Source of the DNA: Akkermansiaceae bacterium
GTDB taxonomy: Bacteria; Verrucomicrobiota; Verrucomicrobiia; Verrucomicrobiales; Akkermansiaceae
DNA length: 64,000 nucleotides
Reading direction: 5' to 3'
NCBI GenBank assembly: GCA_015062055.1
Contig: SUVK01000002.1
Coordinates: forward strand, 24,703 to 88,702
Shown here: positions 51,015 through 60,082 of the stretch, piece after piece
Position numbering within the stretch: position 1 is the stretch's first letter
How the letters are laid out: the number at the start of each line of letters is the position of its first letter
The notes under the pieces: model-generated
Database searches by the model: none
What the model was told of the DNA's origin: nothing
Seen by the model: only the letters and a program-made list of their open reading frames with translations
Position numbers and translations under genes: made by a program

Positions 51015-51590
51015 TTAGAAAATTTCACCTACGGTACGCCCGGTGAAGTCTCGCCTCTGTTGCACATTTTCAGGCATTTTGGGCAGAGGACGGGGGTTCT
51101 CGTCCAAGTAGCGTTTTTCTTCGATTTCGGGGTCCATAGGTTCGACCGTACGTGAGATTTGTTTGAGGTCGTAGCCATTCAAACCATTCCAGATTTTGAG
51201 GATGCCATCGCTTACCGGTGTAATTCGCATGGGTTCCATGGCCAAACCATTTACAACGGGTAACATAATCAACCCGTTTTTGTGCAGGGTTTGCGTGTAG
51301 AGGTGCATGCGCCACTCGGGCTTTGCATACAGGGTGACCCCATAGGAACCGTCGGTGGGGTCGAGCTCCGACCTGAACTTGGCAAAATGGTTCAGCGTCA
51401 TCACCGGTGTGCGTGTGTATGCCCTGCCATTGTAGTAAATAATGTGTTTGGCGCTGGTGTAAGCAGAGGGGTCTTGGTCGTCATGTCCTTCTTGTGCTAA
51501 AAAGAACACGGGATATGTCTTTTGCTGGCAGCTGCTTAACAGGGAACAAGCTGCAACTGCAATAACTGATGCGGTGCGAAAAATATTCAT
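51015..51590 (-). CDS. Hypothetical lipoprotein
   Basis: Lipobox ACSLLSSCQQ; ATG at 51590. Confidence 0.7.
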   Translation of the reverse strand: MNIFRTASVIAVAACSLLSSCQQKTYPVFFLAQEGHDDQDPSAYTSAKHIIYYNGRAYTRTPVMTLNHFAKFRSELDPTDGSYGVTLYAKPEWRMHLYTQTLHKNGLIMLPVVNGLAMEPMRITPVSDGILKIWNGLNGYDLKQISRTVEPMDPEIEEKRYLDENPRPLPKMPENVQQRRDFTGRTVGEIF

Positions 51591-51663
51591 ACGAGACGAA
51601 GATGTGATAATGACCGTGTAGTACTCTACCACATTTCTTCTCGCTTGGCGAGCTAAAAACGTA

Positions 51664-52317
51664 TCAGCCCTTCAGAAAACTTCGGCTCTGCACGCAGTAG
51701 TTAAGCCCGCTCCACAATGTGAGGACTACGCTGAGCCATAAGGTTATTTCCCGCAGCCAATAACCTCCGTCCCCTATGGAAAGAGAACGCAATGGCTCGG
51801 GCAAGTTGCCGGCATAACAAAGATGCACCAAGCAAGAGATACAATATGTCAGCTGCACGGCGGTTTTCCATTTGCCGCTGCGATCTGCTGCCATTACTTT
51901 TCCTTGCTCTACGGCTAATTGGCGTAAGCCGGTAACCAAAAATTCACGGAAAATAATAATAATGGTGACCCAGAACGGGCACATGCCGACATAGCTGAGA
52001 TAAACAAACGCTGCACATACCAGTATCTTGTCGGCAAGTGGGTCTATCAGTTTGCCGAAGTTGGTAACCAAATTATATTTACGTGCCAAATACCCATCCA
52101 AAAAATCACTCACGGCCCCTACTATAAATGCCCACAATGCAACGCAAATGCCCCAACTTAACGGTACAAACCAACCGCTGTATTCTACGTTATTGTTGGG
52201 AATTCGGCTGATTTCCGGGTTAACCACCGGGTCGAGACCTTTAACCGTAAGCGCCAGTGTAAAAACAATGACGAGTGCAATTCTTGTTAGTGTAATAGTG
52301 TTCGGAAGATTCAGCAT
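51664..52317 (-). CDS. pgsA: CDP-diacylglycerol--glycerol-3-phosphate 3-phosphatidyltransferase
   Basis: MLNLPNTITLTRI; SDFLDGYLARKYNLVTNFGKLIDPLADKIL CDP-alcohol phosphotransferase motif. Confidence 0.92.
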   Translation of the reverse strand: MLNLPNTITLTRIALVIVFTLALTVKGLDPVVNPEISRIPNNNVEYSGWFVPLSWGICVALWAFIVGAVSDFLDGYLARKYNLVTNFGKLIDPLADKILVCAAFVYLSYVGMCPFWVTIIIIFREFLVTGLRQLAVEQGKVMAADRSGKWKTAVQLTYCISCLVHLCYAGNLPEPLRSLSIGDGGYWLREITLWLSVVLTLWSGLNYCVQSRSFLKG

Positions 52318-52327
52318 GTGCGTGCAG

Positions 52328-52356
52328 ATTTTACCCCCATTTGAGCATTCTTGCAA
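52328..52356 (-). promoter_or_regulatory. Predicted sigma70 promoter of pgsA (ultra-short leader)
   Basis: Minus strand TTGCAA-17 nt-TAAAAT, 10 nt before ATG. Confidence 0.6.
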
Positions 52357-52409
52357 GCATAAATCACGTTAGTTTTAGAAAAGAACGTAATTTCTGACAT
52401 ATTCTGTAC

Positions 52410-52437
52410 TTGAAAGGTCATAAAAATATGCTATACT
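52410..52437 (+). promoter_or_regulatory. Predicted sigma70 promoter of 52445 ORF (leaderless geometry)
   Basis: TTGAAA-16 nt-TATACT, 7 nt before ATG. Confidence 0.65.
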
Positions 52438-52444
52438 GGCTGGC

Positions 52445-53119
52445 ATGAACGGATTCCGTATAGCGATTCTTACTTTGATGGTGTTTGTAGTGGCACTGTT
52501 GTTTTATTTTGTGGTCGAGATGTTGCCCAACCAACAACGAGCATATGAGGACTATGCCCGTACCAAGGCGGTGCAAAACCTTGCCCTCAGCACCACTGCT
52601 TCTCCTGAAGAATCCACTCAGCCTACTACCCCCGAAGAGCTCAATAAGCTGAGAGTAGAGGCCCAAGAAGCCGCTGAACGTGTTCAAAGTAACGAAGAAA
52701 TTCGCACTCTTGCCCAGGCCGAAGAACAACAGCGCCGTGCAGCAGAAGAGGAAATGGCAGCTCAGCTGGCTAAAGAATCTGCCGAAGCTGCCGCTATTGG
52801 CATGGTGACCGGTGTTGCCTTGGAGGAAGGTTTTCTCTCATTTAAGCCCTTGGGTGAGCAGCAAATCTCAGAAGGCCTCATTGTTGCCTTGCGCCGTGGT
52901 GACGATGATTACATCATCTGCGAGGCCACGGTTCAACGTTATCACGAGTCCGGCGAGTGGATTGCCGATATTCGCCAAGACTCATTTTCTTCTCAGCAAG
53001 ACGGCGCTGTCGATCGCCCCAAACCGGCCGAGGGCGACCTTGTGATTATCACCCCATTTGAGACCGGCGACGAGTTGAGACGGGAGTCACAAGACATACC
53101 TGCCGCCACTGGTGAGTAA
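52445..53119 (+). CDS. Hypothetical membrane-anchored coiled-coil protein
   Basis: N-terminal TM IAILTLMVFVVALLFYFVVEM, then E/A-rich coiled coil; upstream of metF. Confidence 0.7.
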   Translation: MNGFRIAILTLMVFVVALLFYFVVEMLPNQQRAYEDYARTKAVQNLALSTTASPEESTQPTTPEELNKLRVEAQEAAERVQSNEEIRTLAQAEEQQRRAAEEEMAAQLAKESAEAAAIGMVTGVALEEGFLSFKPLGEQQISEGLIVALRRGDDDYIICEATVQRYHESGEWIADIRQDSFSSQQDGAVDRPKPAEGDLVIITPFETGDELRRESQDIPAATGE

Positions 53120-53149
53120 TTCTGATTTTTGTTCAAAGCGTTTCTTATG

Positions 53150-54091
53150 ATGGCTGTTACTCACGGTTCTGTGCTATTTGATCGCACCCCCAGCTTTTCC
53201 TTTGAGTTTTTTCCGCCGAAAACTCAGGAGGGGGCAGAGGCTTTGCTTGATACCGTTGTCAAACTTCAAGAGTTTCACCCCAGTTTTGTGAGCGTTACTT
53301 ATGGCGCGGGTGGTGGGTCTCGGGAGCTCACACGCTCAGTTGTTCACGATATGGTGGCGCGTGGCATCCCTACGGTTCCTCATCTTACCTGCGTAGGCCA
53401 TACCGAAGCAGAAATCGAGCAAATTTTGGAGGGCTATACCAAGGCCGGGGCCCAGGCAATCTTAGCACTGAGAGGCGACCCTCCTCGAAATCGCCCTTAT
53501 GATGCATCGAAAGATGCCTTCAGGCATGCTGCCGAATTAGTCCGCTTTATACGAGCTTGGGAGTCTCGAAATCATCTGCCGAATCGTTTGACCATAGGCG
53601 TGGCCGGTTTCTGCGAAGGTCACCCCGATACACCCAACCGAATTCGCGAAATGGATTACCTCAAAGCAAAGATGGATGAAGGTGCCGACTATATCTGCAC
53701 TCAGCTTTTCTTTGACAACCATGCCTTTTTCGACTTTCGCGACCGCTGCCGTCTTGTAGGAATAGACGTGCCCATCATTGCAGGCATTATGCCGATTACC
53801 TCCATATCCGGCATGAACCGCATGGCTGAGCTGTCTGCCGGCACTAATTTCCCGGCAAGACTTTTCAAAGCTATGTTGAGAGCCGGTGGCGATCGCTCTG
53901 CCATCGAGCGCATCGGTATCAACTACGCCAGCAATCAGTGCGCAGAACTCCTTGATGCTGATGTAGATGGTATTCATTTTTACACGCTGAATCGCTCTCG
54001 CGCCACGCTTGAAATCTACCGTAATCTCGGAATCAACAATTATTTTGATGTAGATCGCATCCACATGCTCAGTAACCTTTACAAATCCTGA
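53150..54091 (+). CDS. metF: 5,10-methylenetetrahydrofolate reductase
   Basis: FSFEFFPPKTQEGAEALL, VSVTYGAGGGSRELT, PHLTCVGHTEAEI, ILALRGDPP, ADYICTQLFFDN, GIMPI; start at MMAV/MAV ~53147-53150. Confidence 0.95.
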   Translation: MAVTHGSVLFDRTPSFSFEFFPPKTQEGAEALLDTVVKLQEFHPSFVSVTYGAGGGSRELTRSVVHDMVARGIPTVPHLTCVGHTEAEIEQILEGYTKAGAQAILALRGDPPRNRPYDASKDAFRHAAELVRFIRAWESRNHLPNRLTIGVAGFCEGHPDTPNRIREMDYLKAKMDEGADYICTQLFFDNHAFFDFRDRCRLVGIDVPIIAGIMPITSISGMNRMAELSAGTNFPARLFKAMLRAGGDRSAIERIGINYASNQCAELLDADVDGIHFYTLNRSRATLEIYRNLGINNYFDVDRIHMLSNLYKS

Positions 54092-54095
54092 ATCC

Positions 54096-54977
54096 ATGGA
54101 CACAACGAATACAAAACAACAGCCGGAAGATATGCCCCTTACTCCCGATGAAATCAAAGCCATCGGTGAAATTGAACTCGGACCCGCCAAACACGAGGTG
54201 TTCTTGAACAAGCACTATAAAAAATTGATATATGGGGGTATAGCATTAGCCGTTTTAGCCTCTGCAGCAACGGCTTGGTATGCCTATGGAGAGCAGCAGG
54301 AGAGTGAGGCAGGTGCGCTTATTGTTCAATCCGTAACGAAACCCGGCTATGCGGTTCAGTCATTAGATACTGTTATTACAGAATATCCCGACACAGCCTC
54401 CAAAGAGACGGCAGCATATCTCAAAGCCGTTCAAGATATGGCAGACCCGGCTTTTGTCGATTTCTCCGTAATGAAAAATTTGGCAGACAATGCAGAGTCT
54501 GATATGGTACGCATTCTTGCTTGCCATGCTTTGGCTGCACGTTATACTCAAGACGGAGACGCCGAAAATGCCACCGCTTATTGGAAAAAAGTAATCAACT
54601 TCCCCCGCAATGTATACACGGCTCATGCCTATATAAACCTTTGCGATATAGCCTGGAACAAGGGTGACAAAGAGCAAGCAGTGGCCTACTTGCTTCAAGG
54701 TAAAGAAGCCTGCCCCGATAGCGTGTTGTTCAATGGCACTAACAGCCATTTTGTGAAAGTTCGTTTTGATTTGCTTGAAAGTGGTGTAGACGCACCCGTA
54801 GATGCGATTTTTACTCAATCCATGCAGCCTGCGGAACAACCGGCACCGGTAGATCCCGTGCAGCCGATTCTCCCGACTGCTGATACGGAGGCGGGTACAT
54901 TGACTGCTCCGGAGGTAGGGGCTCCTTCTATGCCTTCAACGTTAGATGGTATAACCCAACCCCCGGCTGCTAACTGA
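54096..54977 (+). CDS. Membrane-anchored TPR-like protein
   Basis: TM LIYGGIALAVLASAATAWYAYGEQQ followed by TPR-like helices; Pro-rich C-terminus. Confidence 0.75.
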   Translation: MDTTNTKQQPEDMPLTPDEIKAIGEIELGPAKHEVFLNKHYKKLIYGGIALAVLASAATAWYAYGEQQESEAGALIVQSVTKPGYAVQSLDTVITEYPDTASKETAAYLKAVQDMADPAFVDFSVMKNLADNAESDMVRILACHALAARYTQDGDAENATAYWKKVINFPRNVYTAHAYINLCDIAWNKGDKEQAVAYLLQGKEACPDSVLFNGTNSHFVKVRFDLLESGVDAPVDAIFTQSMQPAEQPAPVDPVQPILPTADTEAGTLTAPEVGAPSMPSTLDGITQPPAAN

Positions 54978-55008
54978 TACAATACACTAAACACGAGCAC
55001 AAACTGTT

Positions 55009-55833
55009 ATGGGGTTGTTTCAAGATAATTTTTCCATGCTCTCAGAGCTGGAACGCCTTGCAGCAATGGTGCAAGACCCTGTCCGCATTCATGAAATCGG
55101 TGTTGATGAGTGGCCTCTTGCCATCATTGCATGTGGCCTTGTCACCGGTAATGACCCATCCCGCTTGCAAGAGAATATACATGCCTACGAGATCTTTCAA
55201 CAGAAAGTGACACCGGCTTCTCGCGGCTCGGCCCTCAAGCAGCTTGTGCGATTTATTACACAACGTAAGGGGGAAGGCTGGCGGGCCTTCATCCCCTTTG
55301 CCGTCTGCGAGCAAGAAGCACTCATCAGCTCGGCTGCTGCCATTCAGTTAGCTACTCTTGCCCAACCTTCAGACTCTGAAAAGTTGGCCGGTATAGAGTC
55401 CTTAGTAGACTTGATTATAAGCTACCCGCAGACAAATCCGGCCGTGTTGAGTGGCTTGTTGGGATTGAGTGATATGCGTGCGTTGCCACTGTTGCAAAAG
55501 CTTTGTGCGCTCCCCGAAGACCGCTTGCAGAAGCTTCTTGCTGCCATTACCCCCCCGGGAAATCACCTGAGCTATCAATGGGTCTTAAGGGTCTTGGAAA
55601 ATCATCCATCCCTGGCTCAAGATGTAACTTCTCTTTTGGGACGCATGGCTTCCACTGCTTCCACTGTGCTTGATTTGGTGCTTCCCATCCCGACGTGGGC
55701 CTTCGAAAACCCCACCCCGCAGCCTCTTCATGGTTGGTCTCGCCCCGAGTACTTGGCCCGCATGCTTCCGGTGCTGAAACTGCACCTTACCGAGGCTCAG
55801 CTTTCCGGGCTCTCCGCAGTATTCGTTGCTTGA
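55009..55833 (+). CDS. Hypothetical helical-repeat protein
   Basis: 274 aa, Leu/Ala-rich helical units; no recognised family. Confidence 0.65.
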   Translation: MGLFQDNFSMLSELERLAAMVQDPVRIHEIGVDEWPLAIIACGLVTGNDPSRLQENIHAYEIFQQKVTPASRGSALKQLVRFITQRKGEGWRAFIPFAVCEQEALISSAAAIQLATLAQPSDSEKLAGIESLVDLIISYPQTNPAVLSGLLGLSDMRALPLLQKLCALPEDRLQKLLAAITPPGNHLSYQWVLRVLENHPSLAQDVTSLLGRMASTASTVLDLVLPIPTWAFENPTPQPLHGWSRPEYLARMLPVLKLHLTEAQLSGLSAVFVA

Positions 55834-55891
55834 ATACATACTTTAGACTTGAAATTATGCAAGATTTCAGGTCTAATACTTCTCGCCTCAC

Positions 55892-55963
55892 GGCCCCGTA
55901 GTTCAATGGATAGAACGGCCCTCTCCTAAAGGGCAAATGTGGGTTCGATTCCCGCCGGGGCTG
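55892..55963 (+). tRNA. tRNA-Arg (anticodon CCT)
   Basis: GGCCCCG acceptor, D-arm GTTC..GAAC, anticodon stem-loop GCCCT-CTCCTAA-AGGGC, T-arm GTGGG-TTCGATT-CCCGC, CGGGGCT. Confidence 0.92.
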
Positions 55964-55989
55964 TTTTCTTGTTGGATTGAGTTGAGGTA

Positions 55990-56691
55990 TTATTTTCCTC
56001 TGTCTTCTGGGAAGTTGCGGTAGCCGATGGTAAGTGGGGCGTGTTGATTGAGCATGTCGCGGTCGTAGCGACGCGTGGGCGGGGCCATGTTGCCCAATGT
56101 AGTGCCGGCGTTAAAGAAATATTGCAGGTAGTAAGTACCGATGTAACCGAGAGCATGAGCCTCTCGAATCATGCGGATGATGTCGGCTTCATCCAATAAA
56201 CCGGGATGAACGGTAGTGCGCACCTCAAAAGGAAGCCCGCTTTCTTTGAGAACACCAAGGGTTTCTGCGAAGCGATCAAAGAGCATGGTCCCACCCGGGA
56301 GACGCCACGTTCTCTCTGACGGCATTTTATTGTCCATCGCCACATAATCTATGAGATGATGCTCTACGAGTTCTCGAACAACTTGAGGGTTGGAGCCGTT
56401 GGTGTCTATTTTGATGAGATACCCCAAGGCCTTGATATCTTCGCAAATATCTTTGAGCTGAGGTGTGAGGGTAATTTCTCCCCCCGAGAGCACAACGGCA
56501 TCCAGGAAGCCGCGACGCTCTTTAAGAAACGCCAATTCATCCATCTCTGATTTAACACGCCCCAGTACGAGTTCCGGGTTGTAACAATAGGGACAGCGAA
56601 GATTACAGCCCGTGTACCAAAATATACAGGCTGCCTTTTTCGGGTAATCCAAAAAAGTGAGAGGGGTAATATCTACGGGGTGGCGTCTCAT
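55990..56691 (-). CDS. nrdG: Anaerobic ribonucleoside-triphosphate reductase activating protein (radical SAM)
   Basis: FLDYPKKAACIFWYTGCNLRCPYCYNPELV (CxxxCxxC); VVLSGGEITL; adjacent to nrdD. Confidence 0.9.
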   Translation of the reverse strand: MRRHPVDITPLTFLDYPKKAACIFWYTGCNLRCPYCYNPELVLGRVKSEMDELAFLKERRGFLDAVVLSGGEITLTPQLKDICEDIKALGYLIKIDTNGSNPQVVRELVEHHLIDYVAMDNKMPSERTWRLPGGTMLFDRFAETLGVLKESGLPFEVRTTVHPGLLDEADIIRMIREAHALGYIGTYYLQYFFNAGTTLGNMAPPTRRYDRDMLNQHAPLTIGYRNFPEDRGK

Positions 56692-56807
56692 GAGAAATGG
56701 AGCGATAAAACTCCCGCAACGGTTCAGATGATAAGTTGATGGTTACTGTTACCGTTGCGGGGGAATTTTGAGGCTGATGACAGCCTCACGAGCGCGGTGA
56801 ACGCGGA

Positions 56808-57023
56808 TTACTTGAGGATGGCATCGCAGCCACAGCCGCAGCCGGGTTCGTCGAAGTGTGCACGTTCTTCGAACTCGCCTTGCTTGCCGGCGTTGAAAGT
56901 CTCTACCGGGCGGTGGTAGCCCATCACGCGCGTGTAGACGGTGCACTTGGTGCGCTCAGACTCGTGCTCGGCAAGTATTTGCTCGTCGCTCTTGACTACG
57001 GGTTTGATTTCGGTGTCGCTCAT
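56808..57023 (-). CDS. Separate glycyl-radical domain of class III RNR with Cys-rich tail
   Basis: KCTVYTRVMGYHRPVETFNAGKQGEFEER matches the C-terminal glycyl-radical segment of NrdD; tail EPGCGCGCDAILK. Confidence 0.8.
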   Translation of the reverse strand: MSDTEIKPVVKSDEQILAEHESERTKCTVYTRVMGYHRPVETFNAGKQGEFEERAHFDEPGCGCGCDAILK

Positions 57024-57062
57024 GGTTTTGATATGTGGAGGTTTGGGGTTCTAGGCGTTCAA

Positions 57063-59180
57063 TCAGAACAGAGGAAGCTCGGGTTGCTCTTCTGCGCGGG
57101 CCTTAGCGATGAGCTCTTCATCGCAAAGCGGGCAGTAGTCGTGACGCCCCTTGAGGTAACCGTGCTTGTCGCAAACAGAGAAGAGGGGTGTGACGGTGAT
57201 GTAGGGCATCTTGAAGTTGGTAAGCACCTTGCGTACGATGTCGCGGCATGCCTCGGGGGAGGAGATGGCCTCGCTCATGTACATGTGGAATACGGTGCCA
57301 CCCGTGTAGCAGCACTGCAACTTGTCCTGCATCTTGAGAGCCTGGAAGAGGTCGTGCGTGTAGCCGGCCGGCAGCTGCGAGCTGTTGGTGTAATAGCGGT
57401 GGCCGGGCGTGCCGGATTGGATGATGTCCGGGTAACGCTTGAGGTCTTCACGGGCAAAGCGGTGAGTGGTACCTTCTGCGGGTGTGGCCTCCAGGTTGTA
57501 GAGGTTGCCGGTCTCCTCCTGGTAGCCACGGATGCGCTCTCGCATGTAGTGCAGCACTTCTTCTGCAAAGGCAATGCCGTCGGGGGTGGCGGTGTTCATG
57601 GTGTCGCCGGAGAAGTTGCGGAGCATTTCGTTGATGCCGTTGAGACCGATGGTGGAGAAGTGGTTGCGCAGGTGCGGCAGGTAGCGCTTGGTGTAGGGGT
57701 ACAGCCCACGCTGGTAGAGCTGGTTAATGAACACGCGCTTCTTCTCCAGCGTGTCTTTGGCAAGATCCATCAGCTCACCGAGCTTGGTGTACATCAGGTT
57801 CTTGTTACCCTTGTACAGGTAGCCGAGGCGGGCCATGTTGATGGTTACCACACCGATGGAACCGGTCATTTCTGCAGAACCGAAGAGACCGCCACCGCGC
57901 TTGAGCAGCTCGCGGAGGTCCAGCTGCAAACGGCAGCACATGGAACGTACGGCATCGGGCTTGTAGGCTTCCTCGTCTATCACGCGGTTGCCGTTCTCGT
58001 CAAACTTATACTGGGAGCCGATGAAGTTCTGGAAGTAAGAGGAACCAATCTTGGCTGCGTTCTCAAAGAGCAGGGGTACGTTCTCGCCATCCCAGTCGAA
58101 GTCTTCGGTGATGTTTACGGTCGGAATCGGGAAGGTGAAGGGCTGGCCGGTGCTGTCACCCTCGGTAAGCACCTCGTAGAAGGCCTTCTGAATGATGGTC
58201 ATCTCGGGCTGGAAGTGCTTGTAGGTAAGTGCAGTGAGCGAGTCTACGCCACGCTCTTTTGCAATGGCCAGCAGCTTCTCATCTTGCACGTTCTCAAAGA
58301 TATGTGCGCCGCCGGAGAAGGGGGGCTGCTCGCGCAGGTCTCGGGGTACCGTCCAGTCGATGGTAACGTTAGTGAACGGGCTTTGCCCCCAGCGAGACGG
58401 CACGTTCAGGTTGTACACAAAGTTGCGCAGGGCCTTCTTAACGGCTGTGTAGGGCAACTGGTCGCGGAACAGGTAGGGGGAGAGGTAGGTGTCGAACGAG
58501 CTGAAAGCTTGAGCACCGGCCCATTCGCTCTGCAGAATGCCGAGGAAGTTTGCCATCTGGCCGAGAGCCTCGCGGAAGTGGCGCGGCGGGCGGCTGTTTA
58601 CGCGGCTGCGTACACCGTTGAAGCCTTCGTTGAGCAGGTTGCGGAGGCTCCAGCCGGCGCAGTAACCGGTGAGGCAGTCCAAGTCGTGAATATGGTAGTC
58701 GCCATTGCGGTGGGCGGCACCTTCTTCGGGTGTATACACTTGGTCGAGCCAGTAGTTGGCGATAACCTTGCCGGCGGTGTTGTTCACCAAGCCTGCATTA
58801 GAATATGTGGTGTTAGAGTTGGCCTTAATGCGCCAGTCTGTGTTGCCGATGTATTCTTCGATGGTTTGCTTACAATCAACCCACGTATTGCCTTGGTATA
58901 CGCCGGCAATTTGCTCGCGTTGCAACTTGTGCAGGAAACGGTATTTGATGAAGTTGCGGGCTGTCTCAAAAGCGCCGGCCTTCATTAACTCGCGCTCAAT
59001 CAGGTCCTGCACCTTTTCTACGGGCAGGTATTCCTCTTTCTTGAGGGCATCTAACACGTTGGCGTACACCAGCGGGTTATAGTCTTCCTGAGAGGCATGG
59101 TAAGCCTTTTCGATGGCCTGTTGTACTTTGTAGGCCTCGAATCGTTCGCGTTTTCCGTTTCGTTTGATAATCTGCGGCAT
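57063..59180 (-). CDS. nrdD: Anaerobic ribonucleoside-triphosphate reductase, catalytic body lacking the glycyl-radical motif
   Basis: N-terminal ATP-cone (MPQIIKRNGKRERFEAYKVQQAIEKAY); NrdD core; ends FSVCDKHGYLKGRHDYCPLCDEELIAKARAEEQPELPLF*. Confidence 0.95.
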   Translation of the reverse strand: MPQIIKRNGKRERFEAYKVQQAIEKAYHASQEDYNPLVYANVLDALKKEEYLPVEKVQDLIERELMKAGAFETARNFIKYRFLHKLQREQIAGVYQGNTWVDCKQTIEEYIGNTDWRIKANSNTTYSNAGLVNNTAGKVIANYWLDQVYTPEEGAAHRNGDYHIHDLDCLTGYCAGWSLRNLLNEGFNGVRSRVNSRPPRHFREALGQMANFLGILQSEWAGAQAFSSFDTYLSPYLFRDQLPYTAVKKALRNFVYNLNVPSRWGQSPFTNVTIDWTVPRDLREQPPFSGGAHIFENVQDEKLLAIAKERGVDSLTALTYKHFQPEMTIIQKAFYEVLTEGDSTGQPFTFPIPTVNITEDFDWDGENVPLLFENAAKIGSSYFQNFIGSQYKFDENGNRVIDEEAYKPDAVRSMCCRLQLDLRELLKRGGGLFGSAEMTGSIGVVTINMARLGYLYKGNKNLMYTKLGELMDLAKDTLEKKRVFINQLYQRGLYPYTKRYLPHLRNHFSTIGLNGINEMLRNFSGDTMNTATPDGIAFAEEVLHYMRERIRGYQEETGNLYNLEATPAEGTTHRFAREDLKRYPDIIQSGTPGHRYYTNSSQLPAGYTHDLFQALKMQDKLQCCYTGGTVFHMYMSEAISSPEACRDIVRKVLTNFKMPYITVTPLFSVCDKHGYLKGRHDYCPLCDEELIAKARAEEQPELPLF

Positions 59181-59602
59181 GACTGGAGAGTAAAGCTGTG
59201 ATGTCTGTATGAGGATACTGCAACCTCGAGTGAGGTAATCTGTGCAGTCACCCCCCTTCTGAGTTTCAGGTTATGTCGGCCCGTTCGGTTTATTGTGCGG
59301 GAACATCCGAAATGTAGCATTTTTTATAGGCCGATGCAAGCAGAAATTGTGCTTTCGCTGTCACTTTTTGTAAAATTATTTTTCAATAAAAAATCCACAT
59401 ATGGGGCAAAGTGTAATTTTGTACCACAATATATTGTATGTAAAGAAAAGATGCCGACATTCGGCCTCTTTTGTGAATAAGTATCGAAAGTCCTTGATGT
59501 TACAAAGGGTTTGTTGTGAATAAAAGCAGAGTTGAGTCGGGGAGATAGTTATATAAACAAACACCCTCTTAGCACAAGATGTAGCGTCATGAAAAGAGCT
59601 GC

Positions 59603-59634
59603 AAAAAAAATGACCACGTGTTCTTGTGGTCATT
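59603..59634 (-). terminator. Minus-strand intrinsic terminator with no obvious upstream gene
   Basis: A8 run then AATGACCAC-gtgttctt-GTGGTCATT. Confidence 0.65.
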
Positions 59635-60082
59635 GTAAAAAGGTATCATTCATACATCATAGCTTCAATAGCGCCGAATATCGCGCATGCGCGCGCAATA
59701 TTCGTTAATCAGACGTGTAGGAGGCGCTGAAACGTAGTCTTACATAAAAAGCTTGTGCCGCTTCGGTTTTTGTGTTTTGAAGTGAGATTAGTTCACCATT
59801 CGAATGATTTTTGTAACGTATTTTATGTTTTTTACACAAAATGAATACAAATTGATAGTTTTTATTTATTTTTGACTCTACTTATATGTAGCGATTGCAA
59901 TAGTGTGAGCCTAAAAAGCATTGTTGTTGCAATTTCTTGTAATGCATCTCGATAGCATATAAGTACTATTGGGGTACGATAAAAATGATTCACCGGGAGT
60001 AGCAGCCTAACCATGCAGTCATGCATTTAGCTTGATTACTCAGGTGGTTCGAATGTAACATAATCTCAAACACAAAACAGAT

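Noticed and set aside
56856-58988. 710-aa plus-strand ORF
   Set aside because: Exactly antisense to nrdD and its small partner; composition (Val/Gly/Ala-rich) is typical of an antisense shadow of a codon-biased gene
59376-59633. 85-aa minus-strand ORF
   Set aside because: Starts within the terminator hairpin and has no family resemblance; likely spurious
59990-60060. tRNA/tmRNA-like segment (ACTCAGGTGGTTCGAATG)
   Set aside because: T-loop-like string only; no acceptor, D or anticodon arm could be folded
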